From: JABDIY01 sp963803875
Lineage (GTDB): Bacteria > Actinomycetota > Acidimicrobiia > Acidimicrobiales > SZUA-35
Reading direction: 5' to 3'
DNA length: 64,000 nt
Assembly (NCBI GenBank): GCA_963803875.1
Contig: CAWDOA010000006.1
Span: 186,001 to 250,000, forward strand
The stretch's first letter is position 1, and each line of letters opens with the position of its first letter. Positions 43,681 to 52,946 of the stretch are shown piece after piece. The position numbers and the translations under genes are program-made. The notes beneath the pieces were generated by a model. It did no database searches. It was given only the letters and a program-made list of their open reading frames with translations, and was not told the origin of the DNA.

Positions 43681-45063
43681 ATGAAATTCACTCAGTACTA
43701 TCTCGACTGCCTGTCGCATGCTTCCTACCTGATCGGCGACGAAACCACCGGCCGTGCGGTAGTGGTCGATCCGCAGCGGGACATCCAGCAGTATGTCGAC
43801 GACGCCGCCGCCGACGGCTTCACCATCGAGCTGGTCATCGAGACCCATTTCCACGCCGACTTCTTGTCCGGTCACCTCGAACTGGCGGCGGCGACCGGTG
43901 CGGACATCGCATACTCCTCGGTCGCAGAAACCGAGTTCGCTTCCCGAGCCATCGACGACGGTGAACGACTGTCCCTGGGTGAGGTCGAGCTGGAGTTCCT
44001 CCACACCCCCGGTCACACCCCGGAGTCCCTCAGCATCGTTGTGTACGAAAAGGCCGGCGACGAGGTGCCCTACGGTGTGCTCACCGGCGACACCCTCTTC
44101 ATCGGAGACGTCGGCCGGCCAGACCTTCTCTCATCCATCGGCTTCACCCAGGAAGATCTGGCCAATCAGCTGTACGACAGCCTCCACGACAAACTGCTCC
44201 CGCTGCCCGATGCGACCCGTGTCTACCCCGCTCACGGAGCTGGATCAGCGTGTGGCAAGAACCTCTCCACCGAGACATCATCGACCATGGGAGAGCAACG
44301 GCGCACCAACTATGCCTTGCTGGCCGAGGACCGGAAGATGTTCATGGACCTGGTGACCGAGGGGCAGCCGCCCGCTCCTGAGTACTTCGTGTACGACGCC
44401 ATTCTGAATCGCCAAAACCGAGATCTCCTCGATGAGGGTGCAATGCCCGATGCGCTGGATATCGCCGGATTCGATGCCGCAGTGGCCAATGGGGCCATGA
44501 TCGTCGACGGCCGCGATCCCGAAGAGTTCGCCCAGGGTCATCTGATGGGATCGGTCAACGTCGGACTGAAGGGTCGGTATGCCGAGTTCGCCGGTTCGGT
44601 CGTACCCAGCCATGTGGACATCGTCCTTGTTGTCAATCCCGGGTTCGAGATCGAAGCCAAGAACCGGTTGGCGCGGATCGGGTTCGACCGTGTGATCGGC
44701 TATCTGGTACATCCGCTCGAGGTCATGGCGGACAACCCCCAGCGGGTGGAACGGGCATCTCGGATCACCGCTTCGGAGCTTCGCTCGAGGCGGTCCGATA
44801 TCAAGGGTCTTCAGCTGGTCGATATTCGCAACCCTGGAGAGGTCGCCGAGGGCATCATCGAGGGTGCTGTGAAGATCCCGGTGGGTCAACTACCCGGCCG
44901 GTTGAACGAACTCGATCGAGCCGCCCCAACGGTTGTGTACTGCGCTGGCGGCTACCGCTCGTCGGTGGGGGCAAGCGTGCTCCGCGAGGCGGGCTTCGAT
45001 GACGTCTCGGACCTTCTCGGCGGATACACCGCCTGGCAGGAAACCGCGCCGGTCGGCGCCTAG
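43681..45063 (+). CDS. Persulfide dioxygenase-rhodanese fusion (CstB-like)
   Basis: The protein has 460 residues, with AAAGGG about 12 bases before the ATG. The N-terminal metallo-beta-lactamase domain has the ETHFHADFLSGH metal motif and TGDTLFIGDVGRPDL, as in ETHE1/CstB dioxygenases that oxidise persulfide to sulfite. A first rhodanese-like domain (about residues 265-355) lacks the active Cys (LVVNPGFE). A second (about 365-455) has it in VVYCAGGYRS. The architecture matches CstB, which makes thiosulfate from persulfides. Expression should rise when the CsoR-like repressor is released. Confidence 0.92.
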   Translation: MKFTQYYLDCLSHASYLIGDETTGRAVVVDPQRDIQQYVDDAAADGFTIELVIETHFHADFLSGHLELAAATGADIAYSSVAETEFASRAIDDGERLSLGEVELEFLHTPGHTPESLSIVVYEKAGDEVPYGVLTGDTLFIGDVGRPDLLSSIGFTQEDLANQLYDSLHDKLLPLPDATRVYPAHGAGSACGKNLSTETSSTMGEQRRTNYALLAEDRKMFMDLVTEGQPPAPEYFVYDAILNRQNRDLLDEGAMPDALDIAGFDAAVANGAMIVDGRDPEEFAQGHLMGSVNVGLKGRYAEFAGSVVPSHVDIVLVVNPGFEIEAKNRLARIGFDRVIGYLVHPLEVMADNPQRVERASRITASELRSRRSDIKGLQLVDIRNPGEVAEGIIEGAVKIPVGQLPGRLNELDRAAPTVVYCAGGYRSSVGASVLREAGFDDVSDLLGGYTAWQETAPVGA

Positions 45064-45078
45064 TAGGGTCAGATAGAC

Positions 45079-45107
45079 CGGAGCGGGCGTGGCGGACGCC
45101 CGCTCCG
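45079..45107. terminator. Terminator hairpin after the persulfide dioxygenase gene
   Basis: CGGAGCGGGCG (45079-45089) pairs perfectly with CGCCCGCTCCG (45097-45107) around a 7-base loop, starting 16 bases after the stop codon. It has no T-run. Confidence 0.7.
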
Positions 45108-45119
45108 ATCACGTCCGAC

Positions 45120-45206
45120 CTATTCCACCGCCGCCGCCAAGTCGGTGATCTCAGCGAACACGGCCTCGGGTGGCGCTGCGATCTCGCGGGAAACGGTGAG
45201 ATCAGG
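45120..45206 (-). pseudogene. Remnant of an SRPBCC gene, N-terminal part only
   Basis: On the minus strand a short frame ending in TAG (45120-45122) reads DLTVSREIAAPPEAVFAEITDLAAAVE, a near-textbook SRPBCC N-terminus (strand, AAPxxVFxxITD helix). There is no start codon in a suitable place, and the rest of the domain is missing. It looks like a deletion remnant next to the MFS gene end. Confidence is limited by its short length. Confidence 0.4.
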
Positions 45207-45221
45207 AGTCGTCGGGCAACC

Positions 45222-46469
45222 TTAGGACCCAACCCGAACCTGCCGCCGTCGGACCAGCAGGACGGTCACACCGGCGCATATGCACATGAGGGCGACGCCG
45301 AGGACTAGCGGGCTCAACGAATCATCGACCTGAGAGCTGATCGCGGTGCCCACCACGGCACCGCCGGCGATCCGTACCGCGCCGGTGAGCGCCGATGCCG
45401 AGCCGGCGATATGACCCACAGGCTGCATCGCTTCGGCGTTCAGATTGGGGATGAGAAACATGAAACTGCTCAGGACGAGTCCGACCGTGGGCATGAACAT
45501 CCAGAAGTTCGGCCGTCCGCTGGAGAGGAGCGTGAGTGCTGTGAGCATCGGCAGGAGCAGCGCGAGGGCAGCGAAGGCCCGGCCGACAACCGCGTCAATT
45601 CCGTGACGCTTGACAACGCGACCGTTGGCCAGAGCCCCCATGCCAAACAAGACGGCGACAGCTCCGAAGATGAACGGAAACTGGGATTCGCGATCGAAGA
45701 TCTCGCTGATGATCAGGTCGATACTGGCCAGGTAGGCGGTGAAGACTCCCTGAAGGAAGAGCGACGAGACCGTGTAGCCGAAGGTGACGGGCGTGCGAGC
45801 CACCTCGAGATACACACGAGCGGTCGAACCGACTCGAAGCTCGCGCCGGTTGATGGGATCGAGAGTCTCCATCAGCCGCAAACTCCACAACGTGATGAGC
45901 GCGGCCCAGATGACACAGAACCAGAACACGCTCCTCCACGGGAGCACCGCGATTATCCCTGCGCCGATCGTGGGTGCAGCCACGGGGACAAGAACAAAGA
46001 CCGCCATGATCTGCGACATTGCCGTGGCCATCGCAACACCCTCGAACCGGTCGCGAATGATCGCGGTGGCAACGACGCGTGAGCCGGCTGCGCCCAGTCC
46101 CCAGATGACTCTGCTGGCCAACAGGAACTCAAACGACGGCGCTATCGCTGAACCGACCGCACCCGCCATGTAGATCCCGATCCCCAAGTACAGGGTTGGT
46201 TTGCGCCCGAATCGATCGGCCAACGGTCCGTAGACCAGTTGGCCAGCGGCCAAGCCGAAGAAGAAGTAGGTGACGATTCGGCCGGTTTCGTTGGACCCTT
46301 CACCCAGATCGAAGGCAACCCGGATCTCTCCGAACGCCGGCAACATCAGATCGATCGCCATGGCGGTGAGCGCCATGATCGCCGAGATCAGCACCAACAG
46401 TTCGCGAGGACCGATCCGAGTTGGGGGGCTGGCGTGCTGCAGCGGCGATTCTGCACTCACGGTCACCAC
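45222..46469 (-). CDS. Bcr/CflA-type MFS drug transporter
   Basis: The protein has 415 residues and 12 predicted helices. The N-terminal ELLVLISAIMALTAMAIDLMLPAFGEI and the motif GQLVYGPLADRFGRKPTLYLG are typical of the Bcr/CflA drug-H+ antiporter branch. A cytoplasmic loop near residues 200-215 separates the two halves. Likely substrates are drugs or metabolites, not determinable here. It stands alone on the minus strand. Confidence 0.87.
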   Translation of the reverse strand: MVTVSAESPLQHASPPTRIGPRELLVLISAIMALTAMAIDLMLPAFGEIRVAFDLGEGSNETGRIVTYFFFGLAAGQLVYGPLADRFGRKPTLYLGIGIYMAGAVGSAIAPSFEFLLASRVIWGLGAAGSRVVATAIIRDRFEGVAMATAMSQIMAVFVLVPVAAPTIGAGIIAVLPWRSVFWFCVIWAALITLWSLRLMETLDPINRRELRVGSTARVYLEVARTPVTFGYTVSSLFLQGVFTAYLASIDLIISEIFDRESQFPFIFGAVAVLFGMGALANGRVVKRHGIDAVVGRAFAALALLLPMLTALTLLSSGRPNFWMFMPTVGLVLSSFMFLIPNLNAEAMQPVGHIAGSASALTGAVRIAGGAVVGTAISSQVDDSLSPLVLGVALMCICAGVTVLLVRRRQVRVGS

Positions 46470-46649
46470 TGGAGGCTACTGGTCCTCAGACCGACCAGAG
46501 ACCTGCATCAGCCCCCGCAGTGACGTACGACCACCGGAGTTTTCCCTGGCTGGGGCACTCAACGCACGCCATCGACTTGAATGGGCCTGTCCATGGGCCG
46601 ATGTGACCTAGAGTATCGCCAGGGCTCCGCTGACGAGCCGAGGGAAATC

Positions 46650-47252
46650 ATGACCACCAGAGGCGACCAAAAGAAGTCAGATAAGACGCGATACGAGTTT
46701 CGCGTCTGGGGGGATCACCCCAAGGCCTGCCGCAAGCTGGCCAAACTCGCCGATCAGAAGTCGTCGAAGGAATTCGAGGACTGCTACCTGCTGGGTCACG
46801 ACCCGAAATGGAACGCCAAAGTCCGCGATGACACGCTGAAGGTGAAGAGGCTGGTCGATCGAGAACGGGGATTTGATCGGTGGGACTCCAACTGGCACCG
46901 GCGAGCGAAGAGTGCTCCGTCACCCTTCGACGAGGTTTTCGACGATCTCTCGCTCGATCGTCCTCAGCGAGGGAAGTCGTACAGCCTTGTCAAAGCTGTT
47001 TCGACCCTCGATGAAGACAGCGCAGCCCGAGCCGTGTTCGTCACCAAGAGCCGAACCCGGTATCGGATCGGATCGATTCGGGGCGAAGTGACCCAGATCG
47101 ACGTGCACGACACCTCAACGTCTCTGCAGACCATTGCGATAGAGGGAAACAACCTCGACAAGCTCGTTGCACTACGACGCACATTGGGCCTCAAGGGTCA
47201 CACGAACGTGGCGATGCACGTCGCTCTCGATGAGTTCGAGTCTGCCAGCTGA
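46650..47252 (+). CDS. CYTH-like (triphosphate tunnel) protein
   Basis: The protein has 200 residues. Alternating charged strands suggest the tunnel fold: TRYEFRVWGDH near the start in place of ExExK, WNAKVRDDTLKVKRLVDRERGFDRW, AVFVTKSRTRYRIGSIRGEVTQIDVH and TIAIEGNNLDKLVALRRTLGL. The ExExK motif is weak (EFRVW), so this may be a divergent or non-catalytic member. The AGGGAAA 6 bases before 46650 supports the start. It meets the PhoU gene end-to-end, so a link to phosphate metabolism is plausible. Confidence 0.6.
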   Translation: MTTRGDQKKSDKTRYEFRVWGDHPKACRKLAKLADQKSSKEFEDCYLLGHDPKWNAKVRDDTLKVKRLVDRERGFDRWDSNWHRRAKSAPSPFDEVFDDLSLDRPQRGKSYSLVKAVSTLDEDSAARAVFVTKSRTRYRIGSIRGEVTQIDVHDTSTSLQTIAIEGNNLDKLVALRRTLGLKGHTNVAMHVALDEFESAS

Positions 47253-47936
47253 TCAGTCGTCAGTATCGGTCGTGCCGTCGTCGAGGTAGTCGATGTGCTG
47301 GAGCGGTTCGGCTGAGGTGCGCACCACGCCGATCAGGTTGGCAACAATGCGGCGAAGATAGCGGTAGTAGATGGCGAGCGGCACCACTTCGAAACCGGGC
47401 CGATCCGAAACCATGTACTGGTCGATATGAAGCTTGTGATCGTCGGCGATTGCTGTAGCTCGTACCGTGTACGCCTGGATTGCCTCATAGGAGGAATCGG
47501 AATCGCCCAGCAACTCGGCGGCCTCTGCGAACAGCGACGAGACGGTCTGACGTTCGTCGAGTAACTCTTTCAGGTTGGGAGCCTCGGTCAGCGATACCCC
47601 GTGTTCGGCGAGATCAAGGATGTTCTTGGCTTGGTCGCCGATTCGCTCGATCTTCTTCAGCAGCAGCGTGAATCCGAGGACAGAACCGATGTCCGAACCG
47701 CCCTGGACGCTTACGTGCACCACCAGCTCGGACCGGAGCTCCTGTTCGGCCTCATTGATCCTGTCGTCGGTTTCCAGAATGTCTCTGGCCACCGACTCCG
47801 AGTCGGTGTCGGTCAGGAGTGCCAGTGTGGCCAAATCGAACGAGTGCCGGGCATCGCCGAGCATTGCGACCGATTTGGTGACGATGTGGTCGAAGTTGCT
47901 CTCGTCCGAGCTGCCTTTGAAGAATGCAAGAACCAT
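47253..47936 (-). CDS. PhoU-domain protein
   Basis: The protein has 227 residues from the ATG at 47936 (MVLAFFKGSSDESNF). Helical PhoU-like repeats are seen: DATLALLTDTDSESVARDILETDDRINEAEQELR, then LGFTLLLKKIERIGDQAKNILDLAEHG with the E-xx-xD metal-binding pattern. It lies 11 bases after the NptA-type transporter gene on the same strand. In other bacteria such PhoU proteins modulate the adjacent Na/Pi carrier. The frame is open further upstream, but only as the shadow of the transporter gene. Confidence 0.85.
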   Translation of the reverse strand: MVLAFFKGSSDESNFDHIVTKSVAMLGDARHSFDLATLALLTDTDSESVARDILETDDRINEAEQELRSELVVHVSVQGGSDIGSVLGFTLLLKKIERIGDQAKNILDLAEHGVSLTEAPNLKELLDERQTVSSLFAEAAELLGDSDSSYEAIQAYTVRATAIADDHKLHIDQYMVSDRPGFEVVPLAIYYRYLRRIVANLIGVVRTSAEPLQHIDYLDDGTTDTDD

Positions 47937-47947
47937 TGGTGTGCCTT

Positions 47948-49129
47948 TCAGCCGAGGACTACAACGCCCAATAGAGGAAGAACTATGAACGCTACCACCA
48001 CGTATGCGACCGCCATCGTTCGCCGCTTCACAGCGACCCCAGCGAGGAACTCGGCGCCGTAGATGGGGACGTCGCGCAGCAACGGTATTACGTACAGGAT
48101 CAGAATTCCGACGATGTTGAATGTGGTGTGGGCCAGCGCCACCGTGAGCGCTGCAGGCACCCCGGTCGCCAGCGACGCCAGCAGTGCAGTGATCGTGGTG
48201 CCCACGTTGGCCCCGAGCGTGACCGGGTAGGCGTTTCGAAGTTGAATGACGCCCGCGCCGGCCAGAGGAATGAGGATGGACGTGGTGATGCTCGAGGATT
48301 GAACTGCGATCGTGATGACCAACCCGAGCAGGAGCGCGACCGCACCGCCGCCGCGACTGAGCAATGCGTTGAGGGACCGTTCTACCCGATCTGCCACCAG
48401 CGCTCGCATGTTCTTGGTGATCAGCGTGAGAGCCCCGAGGATGATCACCAGCCCGGTCAGAACCATCAGGATGCCTTGAGGGTTGCCTTCCGCGCCCACT
48501 GCCTCCCATAGGCTCTGGAGCCACGACACCGGCTCCTTGACCCACGCCTTTATTGGGCTCTTCCACGTGGTTCCCGCATCCGAGGCGCCGACGAGTTGCT
48601 CACTCATCCACTTGGCTGGTTCGCTGATAATCCCGAACACAAGTTCGAGTGGCAGCAGAATCGTCACGGCCAAAACATTGAAGAAGTCGTGAACGGTTGC
48701 GGCTGCAAACGCCCGTCGGAACTCACTGGACTGACGGATGTGGCCGAGCGAGACGAGCGTGTTGGTGACGGTGGTGCCGATGTTCGCACCCATCACCATT
48801 GGGATTGCGTCGTCCACACCGACTGCCTGCGACGCAACCAACCCGACAATCACCGAAGTAGATGCTGATGACGATTGCACCAAAACAGTTCCGAGGATGC
48901 CGATACACAGTGCAGCAATTGGGTTGGTCGCCGCAGAGAAGAGCTTGTCTGTTGTGTCGGCCCCCATGATCTTGATGCCGGACTCGAGCGAGGAGACACC
49001 AACGAGGAAGAAGTAGATCAATCCGACGACGACGACTGACCGAACAGGCGTCGGCATCTCGGGCATCTCGATTTCTGAGCGGGATAAAGTGGCGATTACA
49101 GCAGAGTACAGAGTTGTGTCAACCGGCAC
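47948..49129 (-). CDS. NptA-type Na+/phosphate cotransporter
   Basis: The protein has 393 residues. Two inverted repeats each carry the QSSS signature: VLVQSSSASTSVIVGLV and IAVQSSSITTSILIPLAGAG, with MGANIGTTVTN and LGANVGTTITA following. This is the Na/Pi cotransporter (SLC34-like) fold. The PhoU gene follows at 11 bases, forming a transporter-regulator pair. The start at 49129 overlaps the divergent upstream region, and internal Met codons (MPEMPTPVRSVVVV) are alternatives. Confidence 0.9.
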   Translation of the reverse strand: MPVDTTLYSAVIATLSRSEIEMPEMPTPVRSVVVVGLIYFFLVGVSSLESGIKIMGADTTDKLFSAATNPIAALCIGILGTVLVQSSSASTSVIVGLVASQAVGVDDAIPMVMGANIGTTVTNTLVSLGHIRQSSEFRRAFAAATVHDFFNVLAVTILLPLELVFGIISEPAKWMSEQLVGASDAGTTWKSPIKAWVKEPVSWLQSLWEAVGAEGNPQGILMVLTGLVIILGALTLITKNMRALVADRVERSLNALLSRGGGAVALLLGLVITIAVQSSSITTSILIPLAGAGVIQLRNAYPVTLGANVGTTITALLASLATGVPAALTVALAHTTFNIVGILILYVIPLLRDVPIYGAEFLAGVAVKRRTMAVAYVVVAFIVLPLLGVVVLG

Positions 49130-49167
49130 CTAAACCGTTCCAAAAAACGAACGAGTTTCTTGGTCGG

Positions 49168-50424
49168 ATGAATCGGATGAATATGCTCGATCTCATCGTT
49201 TCGATCAGACCATCCCGCCTTCTCGGTGACCTTCACACGCTCCGCAGCTTCGGTGCTGTGGGCAACGGGGTTGTTCGCCCAACCTTCTCCGATGCCGACA
49301 TGGAAGCCCGGCACTGGCTTCGAAGTCGGATGGCCGAGGCCGGATTGGATGCCACGATCGACGGCGCGGCCAACGTGTTCGGCCGCTCGCCGAACCCGGG
49401 GCCGGCCCTCATCATCGGATCACATTCCGATACCCAACCAAACGGGGGCTGGCTCGATGGAGCGATGGGCGTGGTCTACGGACTCGAGATCGCACGATCG
49501 CTCCTGGAGGACAGCGACACCGCACACCTCGCGGTCGACACAGTGGCATGGTCCGACGAAGAGGGCACCTACACCAGCTGTCTCGGAGCCAGTTCCTTCG
49601 TCGACCCACTGAGCGAATCTCAGCTGCACGCCACCAACGCCGCCGGCGAATCCGTTGCGCAGGCTCTGGAGCGGACCGGATTGTCCGGTCGGGACCTGAT
49701 CAGGTTCGAACCGGAGCGGCACATCGGCTATCTGGAGGCCCACATCGAGCAAGGACCGCATCTCGAAGCTTCAGGTATGAAGGTCGGTGTCGTTACCTCG
49801 ATCGTGGGGATCAGGAGTGTCACGGTCTCCTTCACCGGCGAGCAGAACCATGCAGGAACGACGCCGATGCCCGCCCGGAAGGATGCGGCGGTTGCCATGT
49901 TCGAGTTCGGTTTTCATCTTCAGGAGCGCATGAGGACCGTCGCGGGCCCGACCAGTGTGTGGACTACCGGTGTCGCCCAGGTTCAACCGGGTGCGCAGAG
50001 CATCATCCCCGGCGCGGCCGAACTGGTGGTCCAGTTTCGCGATCCGGAGGAAGGGACGCTGGATCGTATGGATCAGGTCGTTCAATCGCTGGCTGATGAC
50101 ATGGATCGGGCCGGTCCTGTGTCGGTCTCGGTGGAGACCGGTGAACGAATCAGCCCGACGTTGATGAATCCCGGTCTCCAGGAATTCATCGCAGCTGCGG
50201 CCGGAGAACTGGTCCCCGGCCGTTGGGCCCGTATGCCCAGTGCCGCCGGCCACGATCCCATGGTGCTGTCTCACCACTTGCCCTGTGCCATGTTGTTCAT
50301 CCCCAGCATCGGGGGGATCAGCCACGACTTCGCAGAGGACAGCCACGAGGCCGACATCGTCACCGGATGTCAAGTGCTCGCCAGCGCAGCGGCGTCGATT
50401 CTCCGATCCCAGACCCCGGCCTGA
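49168..50424 (+). CDS. M20-family Zn-dependent amidohydrolase (hydantoinase/carbamoylase type)
   Basis: About 418 residues. Metal ligands are all visible: GSHSDTQPNGGWLDG, WSDEEGTYTSCLGAS, EAHIEQGPHLE and the late SAAGHDPMVLSHHLPCAMLFIPSIGGISHDFAEDSH. This is the allantoate amidohydrolase, N-carbamoyl-L-amino-acid hydrolase and ureidoglycolate group. The substrate cannot be assigned without neighbours. The start is uncertain among Met codons at 49168, 49177 and 49183, with no strong RBS. Confidence 0.88.
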   Translation: MNRMNMLDLIVSIRPSRLLGDLHTLRSFGAVGNGVVRPTFSDADMEARHWLRSRMAEAGLDATIDGAANVFGRSPNPGPALIIGSHSDTQPNGGWLDGAMGVVYGLEIARSLLEDSDTAHLAVDTVAWSDEEGTYTSCLGASSFVDPLSESQLHATNAAGESVAQALERTGLSGRDLIRFEPERHIGYLEAHIEQGPHLEASGMKVGVVTSIVGIRSVTVSFTGEQNHAGTTPMPARKDAAVAMFEFGFHLQERMRTVAGPTSVWTTGVAQVQPGAQSIIPGAAELVVQFRDPEEGTLDRMDQVVQSLADDMDRAGPVSVSVETGERISPTLMNPGLQEFIAAAAGELVPGRWARMPSAAGHDPMVLSHHLPCAMLFIPSIGGISHDFAEDSHEADIVTGCQVLASAAASILRSQTPA

Positions 50425-50433
50425 CACCAGGGC

Positions 50434-52875
50434 TCACACCGACGAACTCCGGCTGACCGTCACCGCGTCTTCGTCTGCCAGGGTGGTGCGGATGTCGACG
50501 TCGGCTCTGGGTGTCACGTCGGGGCAGAACCGCAGTGACGCCAGTTCCAGGCTGGCTCGCACTTCGGATGCCACACGCTCGGCATCGGATCGCCGGCACT
50601 CGACCACGATCGAATCGTGCACCGTCTGCACCGGCCAGGCTGAGTCATAGCGCCGGAGACGGCGATCCAGATCGGCGTAGGCAACCAGCATGATGTCGGC
50701 CACACCCCCCTGAACCGGAGCGTTTCGCCATGCGTTCACCATGGCCGCGATTCGTTCCGAGGCGGCCCACGTGAGCAGTTCGTCGGCCGCGTGCTTGCCA
50801 ATCCCGGCTGCGATGGCCTCGATGTAGGCGCGGCGTAGTGCCCGGTCCTCGAACACCCGCTCCAGTGACGGACGGGTCGTCGAGGTGCCTGACCCGACCA
50901 GGCTCACGCCGTGCTCGTGTTCGAACCGCCGGCACACGTTCACCAGACCGGGGTCATCGGATCGAACGGCCTTCTCTATCGCAACGAGGAACAGTCGATC
51001 GAGGTGCAGGTTGAACTGCTGCCGGCGGCCGGCCACCGTTCGGCTGGCGAACGTGAACGGATCACCACCACCGACCAGCACCACCGGAGCCGAGTATCCC
51101 GACAACCATCGGATCTGTTCGGTCAGCTCACGCCGGTCTCGATCGATGCGATCCGGGTGGCGGTCGACGATCTCCTCGATCGATGGCCACCGTCCCTCGC
51201 TGCGACGGAAGTCCTTCCCGATCCTGGACACGGTGGAAAACCCCCTCGCCAGGCGCATCGTGGCCCGCCAATCGATGGTGTCGACTGTGCGCCTCAGCTG
51301 GCCGATCTCGTCGATCCGCGCTTCAGCCCAGGCGGCGGTGCCCGGATAGGTTCGCCGGTACTGAGCCAGCAATTCTGCTGCCTCCTCCACCGTGGTCGGG
51401 GAACCTTCTGCCGTCAGCGAGCGACTCAGCGCCGCTGCCCCCGAACCGTAGGCGATCCCGAAGTTGAGTGCCTTGGCGATCTGGCGAAGCCGACGGAAAC
51501 GATCCGGATCCTCTTGGGACAGGACGGCCGGATCGAAGTTGAACATCGTCGCCGCCGTGCTGACGTGCACATCGTCCCCCCGGGCGAAGGCTGCCCGCAG
51601 AGGCGCATCGTCGGCGATCTGGGCCAGGTACCGAAGCTCTGCCTGGCTGAGGTCGGCGTGGACGAAGACCCGTGACGGGTCGGGCGGCCGGATGTGGGGC
51701 AACATCAGCGGGCTGAGATTCTGGGCGTTGGGATTGCGGCTGGCCAACCGGCCGGTGTTGGTCCCGACCACCTGAAGGTATTGAGGGTGCAGGCGACCGT
51801 CGTCGGCGATGTGTTGATGGATCGATTCGCCGTAGGTCGTGAGGATCTTGGAGTGGTTCCTGAACTCCAGGATCGCCTCGCACAGCTCGCCCCCGATCTC
51901 GCGGAGCACCGAGGCCTCCACCGAATCGGCGTCGGTCAGCGGGCGGGCTACGCCGTAGCGTTCCGCCGTCCACGCTGCCACCGGCTCGGTCGCGAACCGG
52001 TTGAGCGCGTCTCGCACCTGGCGGTCCGATGCAGGATTCCAGGTGGGCTCGACGACCTGATCGAACAGGGTGCCCTGGCCACCCCCCGTGAGCTCCGACA
52101 GTTGTCCCAGAACGGCCCGCCGCTGCCGTTCGATTCCTGCCAGCTCGGTTTCCCAACTGGGCCAATCGAAGGGGAGGCCGGTCCGCTGCATTTGATCCAG
52201 GAACGGGCGAGCCCGCATCTCGATCTCGGCGATCTCTTCCAGGCCGGCCTGGGCGAGCTCGGCACGGATCGCATCAGCCACCCACAATGTCTCCACCGCG
52301 TCGGCGGCGGCGTAGCGGATCTGGTCGTCGGTCAGATCGTCCGAGGCGGTGTAGGACAACTGGACCGTGCCCTTCCCGAACGCTTCGAATCCGAGGTAGT
52401 GGGCGGTGGCCCAGGCCAGCCCATGGAACCAGGTGAACCCGCTGCGCCCCTGGTGCAGCAGAGCGTCGCCCAATTGCGCATCCCACCACGACAGGCCCGT
52501 CGTGGTGTCCTCCGATCCCCAAACCGCATGATCGAGAACCCGGGCGTCGAAACTGGCGTTCCATGCGTCGGCCTGTACCCCGGTGAGAACCGGACCGAGG
52601 CGAGCCGGCGGGACAGTGCGAGCATCCACCACGAACGCGTTCTCAGAACCATGGCGATCGCGGGTGGCAACCGACATCACCCGCAGCTCACCCCGGGCCG
52701 GACCCGAGATCGGCACCTCGGTGTCGATCGCTACCCGCTCGGCGGCTGAGAGCGCGTTCTGAAGATGATCGATGTCGCCTGACGATTCTATGAATCGGAT
52801 CGGAACACTGGCCGGGTCCAACGCCACAACGGTGACCCTACGGCTGTCGGGAACGAACCCGGCGGAGTTCACCAC
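50434..52875 (-). CDS. Family A DNA polymerase with 3'-5' exonuclease and enlarged fingers region
   Basis: The protein has 813 residues. The N-terminal DEDDy exonuclease is intact (D51-x-E53, NASFD110, Y188-xxx-D192). Polymerase motif A is DLSQAELR (D408), motif B is RQIAKALNFGIAYG (R464, K468, Y476) and motif C is HDS (H753-S755) where Pol I has HDE. The region between motif B and NAPVQGGVADI is about 150 residues longer than in Pol I. There is no 5'-nuclease domain. It resembles the stand-alone exonuclease-polymerase proteins of actinobacteria, probably for repair or translesion work. The start is uncertain. Confidence 0.88.
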   Translation of the reverse strand: MVNSAGFVPDSRRVTVVALDPASVPIRFIESSGDIDHLQNALSAAERVAIDTEVPISGPARGELRVMSVATRDRHGSENAFVVDARTVPPARLGPVLTGVQADAWNASFDARVLDHAVWGSEDTTTGLSWWDAQLGDALLHQGRSGFTWFHGLAWATAHYLGFEAFGKGTVQLSYTASDDLTDDQIRYAAADAVETLWVADAIRAELAQAGLEEIAEIEMRARPFLDQMQRTGLPFDWPSWETELAGIERQRRAVLGQLSELTGGGQGTLFDQVVEPTWNPASDRQVRDALNRFATEPVAAWTAERYGVARPLTDADSVEASVLREIGGELCEAILEFRNHSKILTTYGESIHQHIADDGRLHPQYLQVVGTNTGRLASRNPNAQNLSPLMLPHIRPPDPSRVFVHADLSQAELRYLAQIADDAPLRAAFARGDDVHVSTAATMFNFDPAVLSQEDPDRFRRLRQIAKALNFGIAYGSGAAALSRSLTAEGSPTTVEEAAELLAQYRRTYPGTAAWAEARIDEIGQLRRTVDTIDWRATMRLARGFSTVSRIGKDFRRSEGRWPSIEEIVDRHPDRIDRDRRELTEQIRWLSGYSAPVVLVGGGDPFTFASRTVAGRRQQFNLHLDRLFLVAIEKAVRSDDPGLVNVCRRFEHEHGVSLVGSGTSTTRPSLERVFEDRALRRAYIEAIAAGIGKHAADELLTWAASERIAAMVNAWRNAPVQGGVADIMLVAYADLDRRLRRYDSAWPVQTVHDSIVVECRRSDAERVASEVRASLELASLRFCPDVTPRADVDIRTTLADEDAVTVSRSSSV

Positions 52876-52946
52876 GCAGCAGCGTTCGCCGGACCGATCG
52901 ACCGAGATCGCCTCTACGGTTGTGCGTTACGACAACAGGGGGATCC

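Noticed and set aside
51694..52749. 351-codon open frame opposite the DNA polymerase gene
   Set aside because: The polymerase and exonuclease motifs on the minus strand are complete, so this is an antisense shadow of high-GC coding DNA.
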